From: Toxonevra muliebris
Lineage: Eukaryota; Arthropoda; Insecta; Diptera; Pallopteridae
Reading direction: 5' to 3'
Assembly: GCA_963691655.1 (NCBI GenBank)
Contig: OY829328.1
Span: 81,534,400 to 81,598,399, forward strand
DNA length: 64,000 nt
Shown here in pieces: positions 45,164-59,200 of the stretch; the first letter of the stretch is position 1, and each line of letters starts with the position of its first letter. The notes beneath the pieces were generated by a model that worked only from the letters and a program-made list of their open reading frames with translations, did no database searches and was not told the origin of the DNA. The position numbers were made by a program, and so were the translations under genes.

Positions 45164-47330
45164 AACATAAAGATCTAACAGGATCACTGATAAAAGTTCT
45201 TGAATATAGCAATGCAGCGATTACAGCTCTACACTCGAGAACGTTAATTTTTTGAATTAAACTTAGCCAACTCCTGGAGAACTTCATTCAGTTATGAGTT
45301 GATAAGCACGCTTAGAATAACTGTGATCTTGTAATCAACAAACAATTTAATCAATTTTCAATTCCAGTGACATCTCTAGGTGCAACAAAAATATTCATTG
45401 ATTCTACATGTGAGAACTTGTTCAACTGTAGATGGCTCTCAATGGTACGCGGACACTGTAAAGTATTATAGAATGATTCAGCGAACAAACAAGAAAGTAA
45501 ATAAAACCGCGAGAAACGTCTCAGGCCTTAGTCGGCAATTTTCACCTCAATGTCCAGCAAAAATTTACAAAAGTTCTACATGTTGCAGGGGTCATTTATT
45601 TTTTTTGGGTTTTGAAATCGAGTTTATGATTTTTACACCAATAATAATCAATTCCCATTTTTTTTTTTTTGTTTATCAAAAATTTGAGAACTAGAGGATT
45701 AACGTTCCTCCCAGTTGTAACAGCTCTCAACTATAAGACCAGCGAAAACATTTATGAATTTTTGTAGAAATATTTCATATCTTTCGGTAAAATTTTTACA
45801 CATGAATCTTATATCAATTTCACTCACTGTAGTTTATTTATTAAATACAAATGAATTAAAGAAAAACAAAATAAAAAAGCAAAAAACCGAAAATGCGTGT
45901 GAGTCTGAGTTTTAGTAATAATTCATATATTTTGCATTTTCAATTCGTGTGGAAATCATAAAATTTATTACTTACTACAACATTCAAATGGTATTTTAAA
46001 ATTTACTTTAAAATTATAAAAGAAAAATTCTACGAATATTTTACCTGTTTTTAATGTGCATTTATTTGCACGAAATGAAAATTATTTATAACAAGAAAAG
46101 TTAATTATTTCTGGTTCTACGTAAAAAACTTAAAATTTTCCTTTCCTGTGGTTAAATTCAATTAAATATTAATTATTTTTAGTTTGCACCTCTGACTTTT
46201 TGATCGTTAATTGAAAAAGTAAGTTTTTTCTTTCAACGTTTCGATAATTTCCCTTTGCGAAATTGGTGAGCTTAGAAGTTTTTCGCAAGCGAATCAATGG
46301 GATCAGAATTACTATTTAATGCCCATGCTTCTCAGGTTTCTTTTTGATGTTTGCTTTAGATTAGTAATAGGTAAAGGGAATACTGAGCTTTAAGCTTTTC
46401 TCATAGCTTTAAAGTTCATCTAATCCAATTGCTAAAATTTATTAGAAATTTTACTTCACTCTACATAAATTCTTTCAATGTTATTCACTTGCTGTATGAT
46501 TTTTTAAATTTGTTGCTTATCATATACTTAATGACAAAATTTTAATTGCATTGTCATCATTAATATTAATATTATTAATGTGACCGACCGGCAGAAAATA
46601 TATTTATCATTCGCAGTGGTTTTCTATGGCATATTCATAGTTATACCTCCCGTCACACCTTCCCTCTAAATAAGATATAAAGTCAGATTAACATAAATGA
46701 CAGATAAGCGATAAAATGTTTGTTGTAATATATATTTTTTTTTTTTGCAAATGTCAGCAAAAAAGTTGTGCAAACATTTGAATTTATATTTAGAATAAAA
46801 TACACTGAAAATCTGTAATATTTGATACTAGCTGGGCTTTGCTCATCTTCGCTGAGCGACCTTTGCAAAGTTTAGGTAATTCGAAAATTATAACAATACC
46901 AAAAAACATATACAACAGATATTTCCATATGAGCGCGGCAATCTCTGATATCAATACAATTGATATTTCTAAATCATTTTTCCAAAGTGTCCATATTCTT
47001 CTTAAAAAACTTACCTCAAGCATTTTCTTTGAGTTTGAAGTACTAGGCCAAAACACCACACACACATTTCTTTTTTATCTGTGAATGAAATACCATAATG
47101 GTAAAATAATTGAAAATTGCAACATTCACTACTTTATCTTCCTTTCTTTTATTCTTATCTTCCAGCACTAATTTTTAGTCACACTAATACGCACTTTTAT
47201 TAAACATTTCACAATTTATAAACTCTTACATTAAGAAAATGCACAAATATGAACAAAACTAAACTAAAATGCAAAAAAAAACAGAATTACACATAAAGCT
47301 TTGTTCGATTTTAAAAATAGCGGGAAATAA
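45164..47330. other. Non-coding AT-rich stretch
   Basis: No gene is recognised. The open frames at 45380 and 46790 lack family features. A short segment near 46830 (ACTAGCTGGGCTTTGCTCAT) may be the edge of a common dispersed repeat. Confidence 0.35.
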
Positions 47331-47373
47331 CGCCATCTGTATGCGCGATTTCTCATTTGACATACAGATGGCG
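47331..47373. repeat. 13-bp inverted repeat
   Basis: CGCCATCTGTATG (47331-47343) and its exact complement CATACAGATGGCG (47361-47373) with a 17-base loop. Confidence 0.6.
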
Positions 47374-47511
47374 CACTCTCCCATATAAAGTACATCTCTC
47401 TTTCTGTTTGTTATTTCTCATTCATATTTGCAGTTAAATATTATTTATTATTTTTATAGAACAAAAAGTCATGGGCAAATAATACTTCCATACTAAATTT
47501 TAGTACCGTAC

Positions 47512-48116
47512 TTACAGGAAATCGTTGACTGTGGCGAATCCTGTGACAAGTCCGACAATGAGTTTTAAGTCACACCTACGCCTACTTAACAGATACTTAG
47601 ATCTGTCTTGTCTAGGAGAGTCAGTCAGCAACTTCGACTGTTGACTGGAATCCAGTCCCCGCCAATAGTCGTAGTGCAATTGACGCAACCGTATCTCCAT
47701 TTCATGATTAATGAAAGAAGGGCTGCTTCCAATGGTGGGTTGCGGACCAGTAAAAATCATTGTTGATACTTTTCTGGCTAGCATATCCGCCATATCGTTA
47801 CCCAAGATACCTGCATGGCCACGTACCCATACCAGCGTTACTGAGTTTCTTCTCGCAAGTCTGCTAAACTTGTTAATTGCTTCGTCCACGATTTTCGAGG
47901 CAATTATGTAAGCTGAACAGGCTTTGATGGCCGCCTGGCTATCCGAACAGATGAAAATAGAATTACCATTCCATTTCCTATACAGCATCAGCTGTGTTAT
48001 GTAAATAATTGCGTACATCTCAGCTTGAAAAACCGAGGTGTAGCTGCCTAATGCAATTGATTCTTTCACTCTGTTAGTTCCAGAATATATACCAGCACCG
48101 GCTTCTTCAGTGCAGG
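47512..48116 (-). mobile_element. LINE fragment, RNase H domain
   Basis: The minus strand encodes EEAGAGIYSGTNRVKESIA, FQAEMYAI, CSDSQAAIKA and VWVRGHAGILGNDMADMLA, an RNase H domain of an I/R1-type LINE. It ends before the zinc-knuckle tail. Its 5' side is cut at about 48116, where an oppositely oriented LINE fragment begins. Confidence 0.8.
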
Positions 48117-48770
48117 TCAGTGATGGAGAAACAGACTATGAAGCGTAGACTGTGTATCTATTGGATACCTAGTCACAAAGGCATAGATGGAAATGAGATT
48201 GTCGACAAAATCGCTAAAAATGTTACTAAGCTGCCAGAGGATCAAATCAACGAAGTACTGATGCCTCTTCAGGAAGCTAATTTGTGGAAGAAAGCGAAAG
48301 CTAGGTGGAGAAATATACCCACAATAAAAATCGCTAAAGCCATGTGTGACCTCTACAGCCAGAGGTTCGTAAAATCTGTTATATCGTTCAATCGTAAGGA
48401 CTGCAGAACAGTAGTTGGCGCAATGCACGCGCTTAAACTAAACTTAACCGATAATGAAAGGTGCCGGAAATGTATGGAGCAGGATGCGATTGAAATTCTA
48501 GAGCATCTTTTTTGTTTCTGTCCCACGCTCGCTAGGACTCGATTTACGTACTTAAGAGCTACACATTTTGAGGGTCTGAACGAGGACGCTAAACTGGGGG
48601 TGAACTGTTTCCTAAAGTTTACTAGCCAAGCTCGGATCTTAAATGACGTTTGCACTCCTTAGTCGCTAAATAATTTTTATAGGACTGTTATCTGGCATCA
48701 CTAAGGCCTTAAAGGTCTATGTGAGGCTTCGGCCAGCCAGTACTACCTAACTTAACCTAACCTAACCTGC
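48117..48770 (+). mobile_element. LINE 3' end fragment (RNase H end and zinc knuckle)
   Basis: The open frame 48120-48662 reads IYWIPSHKGIDGNEIVDKIA (end of an RNase H domain) and CRKC...HLFCFCP (zinc knuckle), followed by a 3' tail ending CTAACTTAACCTAACCTAACC. Both this and the fragment to the left carry the same part of RNase H but differ in sequence, so they are two different elements joined head-to-head. Confidence 0.8.
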
Positions 48771-50126
48771 TAATTTTTCCGAAAAATGGCGATTTTAAGC
48801 TTTTTTATATTATTTTAGCTTTTTTAAATCATTGTTTCCTGTAGTTGAAGAAATTCTAAAGCTGTTTCCTGCATTAAAATTAAATTTCTTGTCAATCAGG
48901 AAACCGACGAAATCCTTGGAAGTTTCCTTTTTGAATGATTTTGATAATGAACATTCTGTCAAACATTCAGAGAATGCTCTCATTACATAAGAAATACATA
49001 TCAACTAAAAAGTAATTTTCATAAATTTTCTTATGTTCTAATATCAGATAAAACATAAAAAAAGTTGAAAGCTTCTCACAGATAATAACTTCTTAAGTTA
49101 TATGCGTGCGGCATATTAGAGACTACTAGCCATTGGTGTCAGTAACAGTAGCGGATTGCGGTTGGAACGGTAGAGGGAAACAGGGCGGCCAATGCGGCTC
49201 CATTGTCACATTGTAATTTTTGCATGCATGATTTGCATACTAAAATCATATACAAAAATGTTTCTCGTTTTCGAATACAGATTGGGATTAACAACTTTTT
49301 AAATAAATTTATTGTTTTTTTTAAATATGGAATTATAATTAATTGAATATATCTTTTGAAAAATTTAATATTTCTTCTACTTTGCTATATAACTTTTGAA
49401 TTCAACTGATTTCAAAGATTCAACATTTTCCAAGGTGTAAATTTAAAATTTTCGAAATAACACTATTAGAAGCGTCCCCGGTCGACCTTAAATCTCCGAA
49501 TGTCACTTCGTCTCATGTTACATTAAAATGCCAAGCAAATATATATTTATGCTGACAACATACAAATTTGAGCAATAATGTCATCAAAGTTGATGGTGAT
49601 AATGTTTGATAAACACATTATGAATATTATAAGCGTAACGTTTTTATCTTTAAGATTACTTTCTGCAACATTGAACTTAACTTTTTAATTCTAATACAAT
49701 AATTTGCTGTTGACAGCAAACACATTTTTCGCCATAAAGACATAAGCACACATTGTTAGCCAACAAAACGAAATATGTCGTAACATTTTTGCAACATTAT
49801 TGGATGAAATTTTAAAACCCTTTTGGAACATAAATTATTGCATTAACATCATAAAAATGTAAGATGGCGAAGGTAGTAAAGTTTTTGTTGACTTTTTACA
49901 GTCAGTCGTTAGAGGCTGGCAGGCACACACACACACACACATACATACTGCTTAGAAGTTGAATTTTTATGGTATAAAACTTAGTACAAACAAATAACCA
50001 ATAGTGGATTTAATGTTGGATTTGCACGATGTCCTTTGTTCATTGATACAATCTTGTGGCTCCTGTGAAAAACACAATTGTAGTTAAGCAAAAACAATAA
50101 ATAAATTTAGTTTTAATTATAAATTC
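48771..50126. other. Non-coding stretch downstream of the exchanger gene
   Basis: No gene is seen. A CA microsatellite is at 49924-49940. Confidence 0.4.
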
Positions 50127-50132
50127 TTTATT
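50127..50132 (-). terminator. Poly(A) signal of the exchanger gene
   Basis: AATAAA on the minus strand, about 122 bases past the stop codon at 50254. No other AATAAA lies closer. Confidence 0.55.
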
Positions 50133-50253
50133 AAATGCATAACATTGTATAAGTATAAATCTACATAAAATTTCTCATCTTCTTGAATAATCGAGTTCAG
50201 TACCACAAAAAAAAAATCGATTTCTGTCGAATACTGCTCGTTATGCACGCTCA

Positions 50254-53200
50254 TCAATTTTCTTCAACTCTCAAATCCATGCTATGATCAGTGCCATATG
50301 TATGTATAATATTTAATTCACCAAGAAATGAATAACAGAAAAACATCGAATACATAAATAACATAAGGATTCCAATACTGCGACGCAGTACAAAATTTGT
50401 TGATATTGCAGCAAGTAAAATCATAAACAGTCCGGATATAAGAAATATTGAAGCATTTTCACCCATTGAACCTTCGCCAAACTAAAAAATCGCAAAATAA
50501 AAGAAACGAAGTTTTAAATTTTTTGTTATTTTGCATAAAACAAGTTCTATTTTTCAAGAGGCATAAATAGAGATTAAGCTGTAGGCCTAGTGGAGGGAGT
50601 TAATTAAAGTTAGAAAATTTCTTGAAAAGACCTAAAGGTTTTCAAATAGAATTTTGAGATTTATAGTTAATAGAGACGAAACAACATTGTTATTATTAAC
50701 TTGCAAGTGGATTTCTGATAAGGGCATAGGGAGGGTTGATTGTGCCAAAACTTAGAATATCACACAAATAGCTAGACCAATATCCAAACAGAAAACAAAT
50801 CAAGAGCAAGACTAAAATCCAGACCGAATATCAGTTCAAAATCAGATCAAAATTCATACTTAAAAATCAAACCAAGATCGGGCCGAAATTTTAACCAAAT
50901 AGAGTCCACAATCTTAACCAAAACTAAACCCGAAAACAAAACAAAACTCAGACCTAACTAAAACTAAATGGAGATCAACTTCAAACCAAAACTCAAACCA
51001 ACTTCAAACCAAAAATTCAGTTGAAAATTTACACCGAAAATAAGACCAATTCAGACCAAAAATTGGACCACATTTTAAGACTGAATATTAAGCAAAAATT
51101 ATACCAAAATTTAGTCCAAACTTAGGTCAGGTCAAAAATCAGATCAAAATTCAAACCAAATTCATAATATTAAAAATTAGACCAAATTCCAGCCAAAAAT
51201 CAAATTAAAATTTTGAACAAAAATTTTACGAAAACTCATTTAAAAAATTTAACCAATGTTTATAGCAAATTTAATTCCAAAATTAAACCGAAATTCAACC
51301 AAATTAAGATAAAAAACTGCATGAAATCCAGACCAAATACAAGCCCGAAAATCTCATAAAAATTCACACATAAAAATCAAACCAATTTTAAATTTAAAAT
51401 TAAATCGAAATTCTTATCAGATCAAAATTAAAGCCAAAAATAGATCGAAATTCGGACTTAGCTAAGAACAAAGGAGTTCAACTTAAAACTAATCTCAAAT
51501 TCAAATGAAAATTTATATCGAAATCAGACAAATTCAAACCAAAATATGACAAAAATTAGACAAAAATTCAAACCAAACTCAGATCAAAAATCAAACCAAA
51601 ACCGAGGCCCGATTCATACCAAAAATCAGAATCAAAAATTCAAACTTAATATAGATAAAAATCAAATTGAAAGTCAAATAAAAAATCTGACCAAAACTTA
51701 AACCTAAATTCATAGTAAGATTTATACCGAATTCAATTCAAAATTCAATCCAAAATTTAGCCTTAATTTAAACTCAGATTCGGAGCAAAGACAGAACAAA
51801 ACTCAGACCTAAATTTTTACTAAGATTCATACTAAATTCAATTCATAATTCAAACCAAAATTTAGCCTGAATACAAACTCAAATTCGGAGCAAAAACAGA
51901 ACAAAACTCAGACCTAAATTTTTACTAAGATTCAAACCCAAATTCGGAGCAAAAACGAACAAAACTTAGACCTAAATTTTTACTAAGATTCATACTAAAT
52001 TTAATTCAAAATTCAAACCAAAATTTTGCCTGAATTCAAACCAAAATTTAGAACTTCTTGTTCTACCAAAAATTAGACTAAAACTCATGTCAAATTCAGT
52101 TCAAAACTCAAGCAAAATTCAGGACAAAAACGAACCAAATTCATACCAGGAATCAGACCAAAACTAAAACCAAAATTCTAGTTGAAAATCAAACTAAAAA
52201 TCTGACCAAACTTAGTCCAAAAATTCGATCAAAATTCATAACAAATTCAGTTAATATTTCAAACCAAAATTCAGAACAAAAACAGACCAAATTCAGATCA
52301 GAAATTAGACCAAAATTCTGTCTGAATTTTTTGTTGAAAATCAGATTGAAATTCTGAACCAAACTCCGACCAAAACTCATGCTAAAATTTAAACCAAAAA
52401 CCAGAGCTAAAATTACCATAAAATCAGACCTAAAACCGATCAAAAACTAATATCAACATCTCAAAAAACAGGATATCAACTTAACCCAGAAATTTCAGAT
52501 TTAATGTAGTTAAAGTGATACGCTGTAAAAAGATTTTTAAAAGTTATAAACATTCACATTTTTGGAAAAAATTGCAGCGACCCACAGCGGGATTTGAACT
52601 GATTTAAAAAATCATAAATTCTACTAGGCATACAACCTACACTATGTATGCATCTTAAGCAAAATAAATTTTCTCTCCAACACAGTGTTATTGTATATCT
52701 ATAGACTTACTGCAGTTGTATAATTTGGAAGTGATGAAGTTTTATATATCATACCAATAGAAATGCAAATTACCGAATCTAAAAGTATAAAAATTTATTA
52801 TTGAATTATTTAAGTACACAGTCCAATAAATGAAAGTGATTTACTTGCAATAGAGTAAATAAAAAGTAAAAGTATACCTGAAAAAGAATATTGTGCTAAA
52901 AAAAAGTCCAGCACATCTCAGTTTATTTCTATCTGCATTTACATGAAGATTAAGGGGGTAGTGCCGTCTAGAAATTCCGAAATGGAAGGAATGAAAAGGC
53001 AGCTGCCGAAAAAGAAAAATACAAAAATGTATATTTTATGTAAAAAGTTGTACTCTAAGCTTTAAATGCGTTTTTCTTGATTTCCACTTTTGCCAATAGG
53101 CGGGGACAAAAAAAACTAAAATGAGTCCCTTCTGCACTCGTCACATGACGTGATAACATACTTTACTTTACGGATTGTTGTTTACTTTATTATAAACGTT

Positions 53201-56200
53201 TTTGTTTAATATTCCAAAAAGTACAACCATTGGTTTCTTACATTTTATTTTTTTGCACGTCTACATTACCAAATGTTGATATTATTTTACAATTTCAATT
53301 AGAAAATAATAGACTATAACCTAAAATAAACTATTCAATAAAATACAAAAAATAAAAAAAAAAACTTGTTTATATGTTCCACAATTCCACAATCGTTTTT
53401 GATATAGAAATTATATGTTGCACACTTTTGGGCTTTATAAACAGAAAGAAAAAATTGCATCAATATTTTTTAAACGTTTGACAAAAAAAAAATCATAAAA
53501 AATCGATTTTTCGGGACTTCTAGACGGTACTAAAACCTTAAAGGAACCATCCCATTGTAATTTATTATTATTATTATATATACACTGGCGGTCACAAAAT
53601 CCGCACCACTTGCAATACAGCTGCAATTTCGGTAATATTTCCTAACTTAGACCAAACTCCCCTTCCTTTGAAAAGGAGATTGCCTTGTTTATGTTTTAAG
53701 AATGTATTTAAGTGGAATGTACCATTTTTTATTGCGCTTGTTTGGAGAAGAGATGAATTTTTGAAAAAGTGCCAAAAAAACTGCAAAGTATAAACCACCA
53801 AAACGTCGAAATTTTTGTTCTTAGGTATCAAAGAGTGTCATAAAGTTAAATACCTGAAGAAATTTAATGCCTGCATTCGACTGCTGTTGGCAATGTGTAC
53901 CCACTTGAAAGGACAAAAGGATCAAGAAGGCTATGAAAGACAAATACGAGAGAAAATGGCATAACCTGAAAGAGAACCATAAATTACACAGACCGACAAA
54001 ATTTGACGAACTCTCTTACCCAGAAACCAGACTATACTTTTCCGAAGTTTTTTGACACGCTGAACTGGAATCTGGATTTCGAGATATCCTAACCTAAAAG
54101 TGCAAATAATACCGTTCAATCCTGAAATCCAGACGTGATAGAGCAATTCTGAGGCCAGATTCGAATTCAGCGCGTCAAAATCCTTTGGATAAATATAGTC
54201 TGGTTTATGGGTAAAAATTTTGTCGGCCTGTGTTATGGATTCAAAAGTTCAGTCACAATAGGTTAGGTTAGGTTGGAGTGGCAGCCTTCTGCTTGAAAGC
54301 ACACTTAAGCACATAATTAGGCTCATTGTGATACCACAGTACGGCGCGACTCCCCCATTTACGGAGTGGAGAACCATGAGGATTCCATAATGAATCTGGC
54401 TATGTCCTTAATATTTACAGTCACAATAAGGATTGACCTAAGAGCTATTACAACGTGAATATAAATGTCGAAATCTTATGCAGAAAGAAACGAAATTTCG
54501 GTCTGTATGGGAGACGATCAGCCAAAAACTCGTTGTTGACGAAATGGATGGAAACAAATCGCCTGGCATGGACTAAAAATTACAGCAATTGAACTCTTGC
54601 AGACTCGAGAAAAGTTGTATGATTGGGCAAATTAAAACTTAATTTTTTATGCGCATTTAATCTTCGGTACGTGCGTCGCTCCGCTATAGAGCAATACAAG
54701 GTTAACTGTGTAGCGAAAATAGTCGAATTCCCACCAAGTCATATGGCTTGAATCGATTTTTCCAATTATATCCGGGGTTCCTTATGCTATATTAAAAATA
54801 TTGCTAATATTTTATGGAGACATTGCTGTAAGCCAATTGTGGAGCGCTTTCGTTCATTAATTACGTTATTTTTCCGGACGACTTCTGCGGCATATCATCG
54901 CGCCAAATTGGCAAGGTTTAGTTAGAAATTAATGCCTAATATTTGATAACTTTAGAAATCGTAAAAAAGTTAGATTCAAAATGTTTTCGATGATATTAGA
55001 ATTTACTGGCGGGAATGGTCAGGTAGCTCGCGCGGTTTAAGTCCGATAAAGCACCTCTGTCATATAATGAAACGGAAAGTTGCTCAAAACATGCCAAAGA
55101 ATAAAATTCCCCTTGTTGGAGTTATGAAAAAAGTCTGGTATTAAAAAATAACGAATGTCTTTAAATTGCTTGCCGACTCTATGCTATTCAAGATAACGGC
55201 AATAAGTAAGGCTAAGACTAAACAATTTTACTGATGACTCAATTATGAAGTAAATTAATCTTAGTTTACATCTTCAAAAAATAACAACTATTTTTATTTT
55301 TACATACTTTTGATTAATATCTTCAAACACATGAAATTTCTTCAATATTTTTGTTTTAATAAAAAAGTAATAAAATTTGTGTGTATGTATGATGTTTCTT
55401 TCGCAATTTTGTTCATTTTTTTAACGAAAATAAAAAAAAAAATTACATTTTGTAAAACAAAATCAGATTTAGGTCCCATTTTAAACGATTTTCTTGTTTA
55501 GTGGGTGGTGCGGTTTTTGAGACCGCCAGTGTATAGTTAGAAATTTGTACACATTTATATATCAAATTCCATTCTCCTTACCCCTATTTTTAGGTATATT
55601 TAGTAAATCTGATAAATCTCAAAGTTTTCGTGAGATAAGCTTTGATAGGCTCTTTCCTTTTAGCTTGAATCAATCTTGTATATGGGTGGTTCCATGTCAG
55701 ATTTACAACTAAAATTTTAATTTCAACCAAAATTTTTTCTTGCATTCTTGAGAAGAAATTAATCGATACGTATTTTTTTTTTTTTTCAATGTGATGTTTT
55801 TTATTTTCAATTTACGATATTTTAAAGTCTTGGAACATTTTTCAATCTCTAATTACTCAAAAACTAACAGTTGTAGAAAAAAATTTTCAATTGAAATTAA
55901 AATTTTAGTTGTAAATCTGACATGAAACGACCCATATATTTTTCATTTAATAGGTATTTATAAAATTTAACTTACTAAATAATGGTCCACCAAAGCATGC
56001 CGCAAATGCCATTTTCTGATAACCCTGTCGAGCCAATGATAAATCTGCTACCAAATCACCAATACTATTGCCACATGCCAGCAGAGTACAACCAATAAAT
56101 GAACCACTTAATGATGTTATTATACCGATCACTTTCAATATGTTAGTAATTTCTTCAGCGACTGCATAAACTACAAAAATGGAACCGACTATACTTAAAG

Positions 56201-59200
56201 TAGACAATAACTGCGGTAGCGAAAAAAAGAAAAATGTAAAAATAAAATCATTAGTTGAAATTTTATGCATACAGTAGAACCTCGATTATTCAAAAACTCT
56301 ATAATTCGAAGAAAATGGTACATCCCTGAAGGTTCGAATTATCGAGGTTCTACTGTAGTTATGTTGAGATTTGTTAACCATTCATACCTTATGATATTTA
56401 GGAGGAGATTTCGTATTTGTGTATATCAACAAGAGTATAGAGGTAGGAATAGTAATTACCAAGACTATGTATAATATTTTTATATTGGGGAATACTTCAA
56501 TATCACCAACTGAAAATAAGTAATAATAATGAAAGAAAAAATAAGTGAAATAATGAAGAAAAATCCACAGAAATAAAAGAACACAAAGAAATATTAAAAA
56601 GCAAATCAAAAAAAAAAAAAGTTATGAAACTAAGAAACAAGAATTAAATTAAAGTGGACTGCAAATCGTGTAATCGGACACGAAGCTAATAAAAACTCAT
56701 CGAATAAAAACAACTTTGAAAGATTTTAAGTAGAATATAAATAGTGATGATTCGATACAAGTAAATACAAGTAAAAACTCAATACTTTTCATTCGATTTA
56801 AGTACTTTTTTTACTCGATGCTATACCATAAGTATTTTTCTTAGTATCGGATATTCGATACTTTTGGAAAATATTTATGTAAAAAACTGAAATATTTGCT
56901 ATACAATATTTAAAATTGTGGATCATTTTACAATATTTTACAGCAATTAACAATATATTTAAAAATGCTACTGCAGAATTATTCAAAATATTTCCGCCCA
57001 TATTGCAATATTTCAATGTATGACAATATTGCAGTACAGTATTGAAGTTCTAGAAAATATTTTTAACAAACTTTAATCTGTTGATTAGTTTTTTTTCTAT
57101 TATAAATTTTCTAGCGATTTGCTAAATTAAATTAACGCCATTTCTATATGATTCACGTGTTTCCAGTGGAAATATCTAAAAAACCATGATTTATAGGCGA
57201 AAATCTCGTGTTGAGTAGTGTAAACTGTAGGCTCAACCATGTTGTATCACAATGAGCCGTTCTGGTCTGAATGTTTTCATTGACGAGCACTTAAAAAAAG
57301 AGTAATTTATCTCTTTAAACGAGTATTCGATACAAGTACATATTCGATACTTTTTTCCGATATTTTCGGTAGCATCGATACTTTTATTTGATACAAGTAA
57401 TGAGTAAATGTATCGATACTATGTGGGTATCGAATCAACACTAAATATAAATGGAGTAAGTTGCAATAAAGCCGTATTTAGAGGGGGCTCTTTGAAGTTC
57501 TGACCCCCTCTCCCGAAATGTGGAAACTTTTTTCTAATTTAATTGCTAGTAGATGGAAAAAAAGACAAAAACAAAAAAATCTATTGAAAGATTTTTAAAT
57601 ATTTTTTACTTCTATCGTTTTCTTTTTAATAAGACAGAAATATAAAACGAAATAAATTTGAAATTTATGTTACCCGTTGCGACCAAATTCGATTTAATTA
57701 AAATTAGTTATGAATATTTTCTTCCCATCAAAAAAAAAAAAAATAAAAAACCAAAATAAAAAAGATAAATCAAAGCTTAAAAAATATAAATACCAGAAAG
57801 GAAAAAGGAAACAAAAAAATAAAGGAATTGAAAAAGACAAAAAAAAATAAAAAAAATATATTAAAAATAAACATACCGGTACCGTAACAAATAACGCATG
57901 GCATTAATATAATTTGCAGGCAATTCAACAGCTTAGACCAACCCTGATTTCCTCCCTCAAGCTCAACAACAGGTATCATGATAAACAGCAACGTTTGTAT
58001 TGGGACTTTAATCATAATAAAAATACGCCAAACCCAATTACTTCTTGCCCATTCATTGATATCAAAAGCATTTATAGAGTTCAATAATTGCTTAAATAAG
58101 ATTTTTGTTGATGTATGGGATCGAAAATTATCTTCATCCCATATTGGATAAAGGGAGGTTCTTGATGTTTTTCTCTGTGGTTCTAGTGATATTTGGCTTT
58201 TAAGTTCTTTTAATTGTGACATCTCTAAAGTAAAAAAAAAAACAAACAACAACAAAATAGTAGTAAATAATAAAACTTAAATTTTTTGATGATCAAAACT
58301 TTGCAATCCCAATTAAATTGAACTTCTACTATTACTAGGTTTCCATTTCCATTGATAATGATCAATATTCAAATCAATATTCTAAATATTCCCAAAATGA
58401 AATCCACGGATGAATTTTTTCTTATTCATGTTTTTCCTATAGGAATACGGGAAAAGAAGCCAAGGGATTTCATTTCGGGAATATTTAGAATAAGGCTGAA
58501 TAAAAATTATGTTTCTGGATTTAATTTCAGCCCACCTGTCACAGTGCCTAAATAGAAAACATTCCAAAAATTCCATATCTGATGAACAAAATTGTAACTT
58601 TTGAATTGGCTGAAAATATGAAGCTGTCCGTTTTATGTTGAAGTCCTTTAATTATTTTATAAAAATTATACACGGTTTGGTATTTGAATCCGAGGCTATC
58701 TAGCACTCTACCATTAGTCCCCTCAATAAACAGATTTGACTATCTAATCCAAACTGAGGCCTCGAGTGGCCTATTGGGCTTCTTTTTTTTTTTTTTTGCT
58801 ATTTGAATGCCTGTGTTTAAAGCCAGGTCAGCGGCAAATCGGAAGCAAGCACCCCTCAAACATACAAAGAGCCCTGTTAAAGTTTTACCGGGACCGAAGC
58901 AGCTTGCATATTAGACGGACAACCACTCCTGCAAGATCTCACTCAGGTTACTGATGTGCCCGAATGCCTTCATTTCATTTTCGTGACAATTTCGTTTGAG
59001 CCCCACTGTGTTCAGGTTCTGATGTCTATTGTTTGCGTAGTACTGATCGTGTAGACCTGCCATCAACACCAACCCGAACCCTTCGATCAAACAGTTGAAG
59101 CCGAGCAGTATCTGTTGGTAAGGCACATATTTCCAGTATTATCTGCTGTTGTAGTTCACGATAATTCCAGACTAGTTCCATGCATCTGCCAAAAAACAAT

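Noticed and set aside
47512..48662. Twin-primed single LINE insertion
   Set aside because: Both pieces carry the same end of the RNase H domain with different sequences, so they are not parts of one element.
50760..52450. Repetitive open frames suggesting a low-complexity protein
   Set aside because: The frames arise from an A-rich, G-poor tandem repeat inside an intron and are not conserved in length or frame.
56265..56474. Plus-strand open frame over exchanger exon 6
   Set aside because: It runs through a MITE and the antisense of an exon whose splice phases fit the exchanger.
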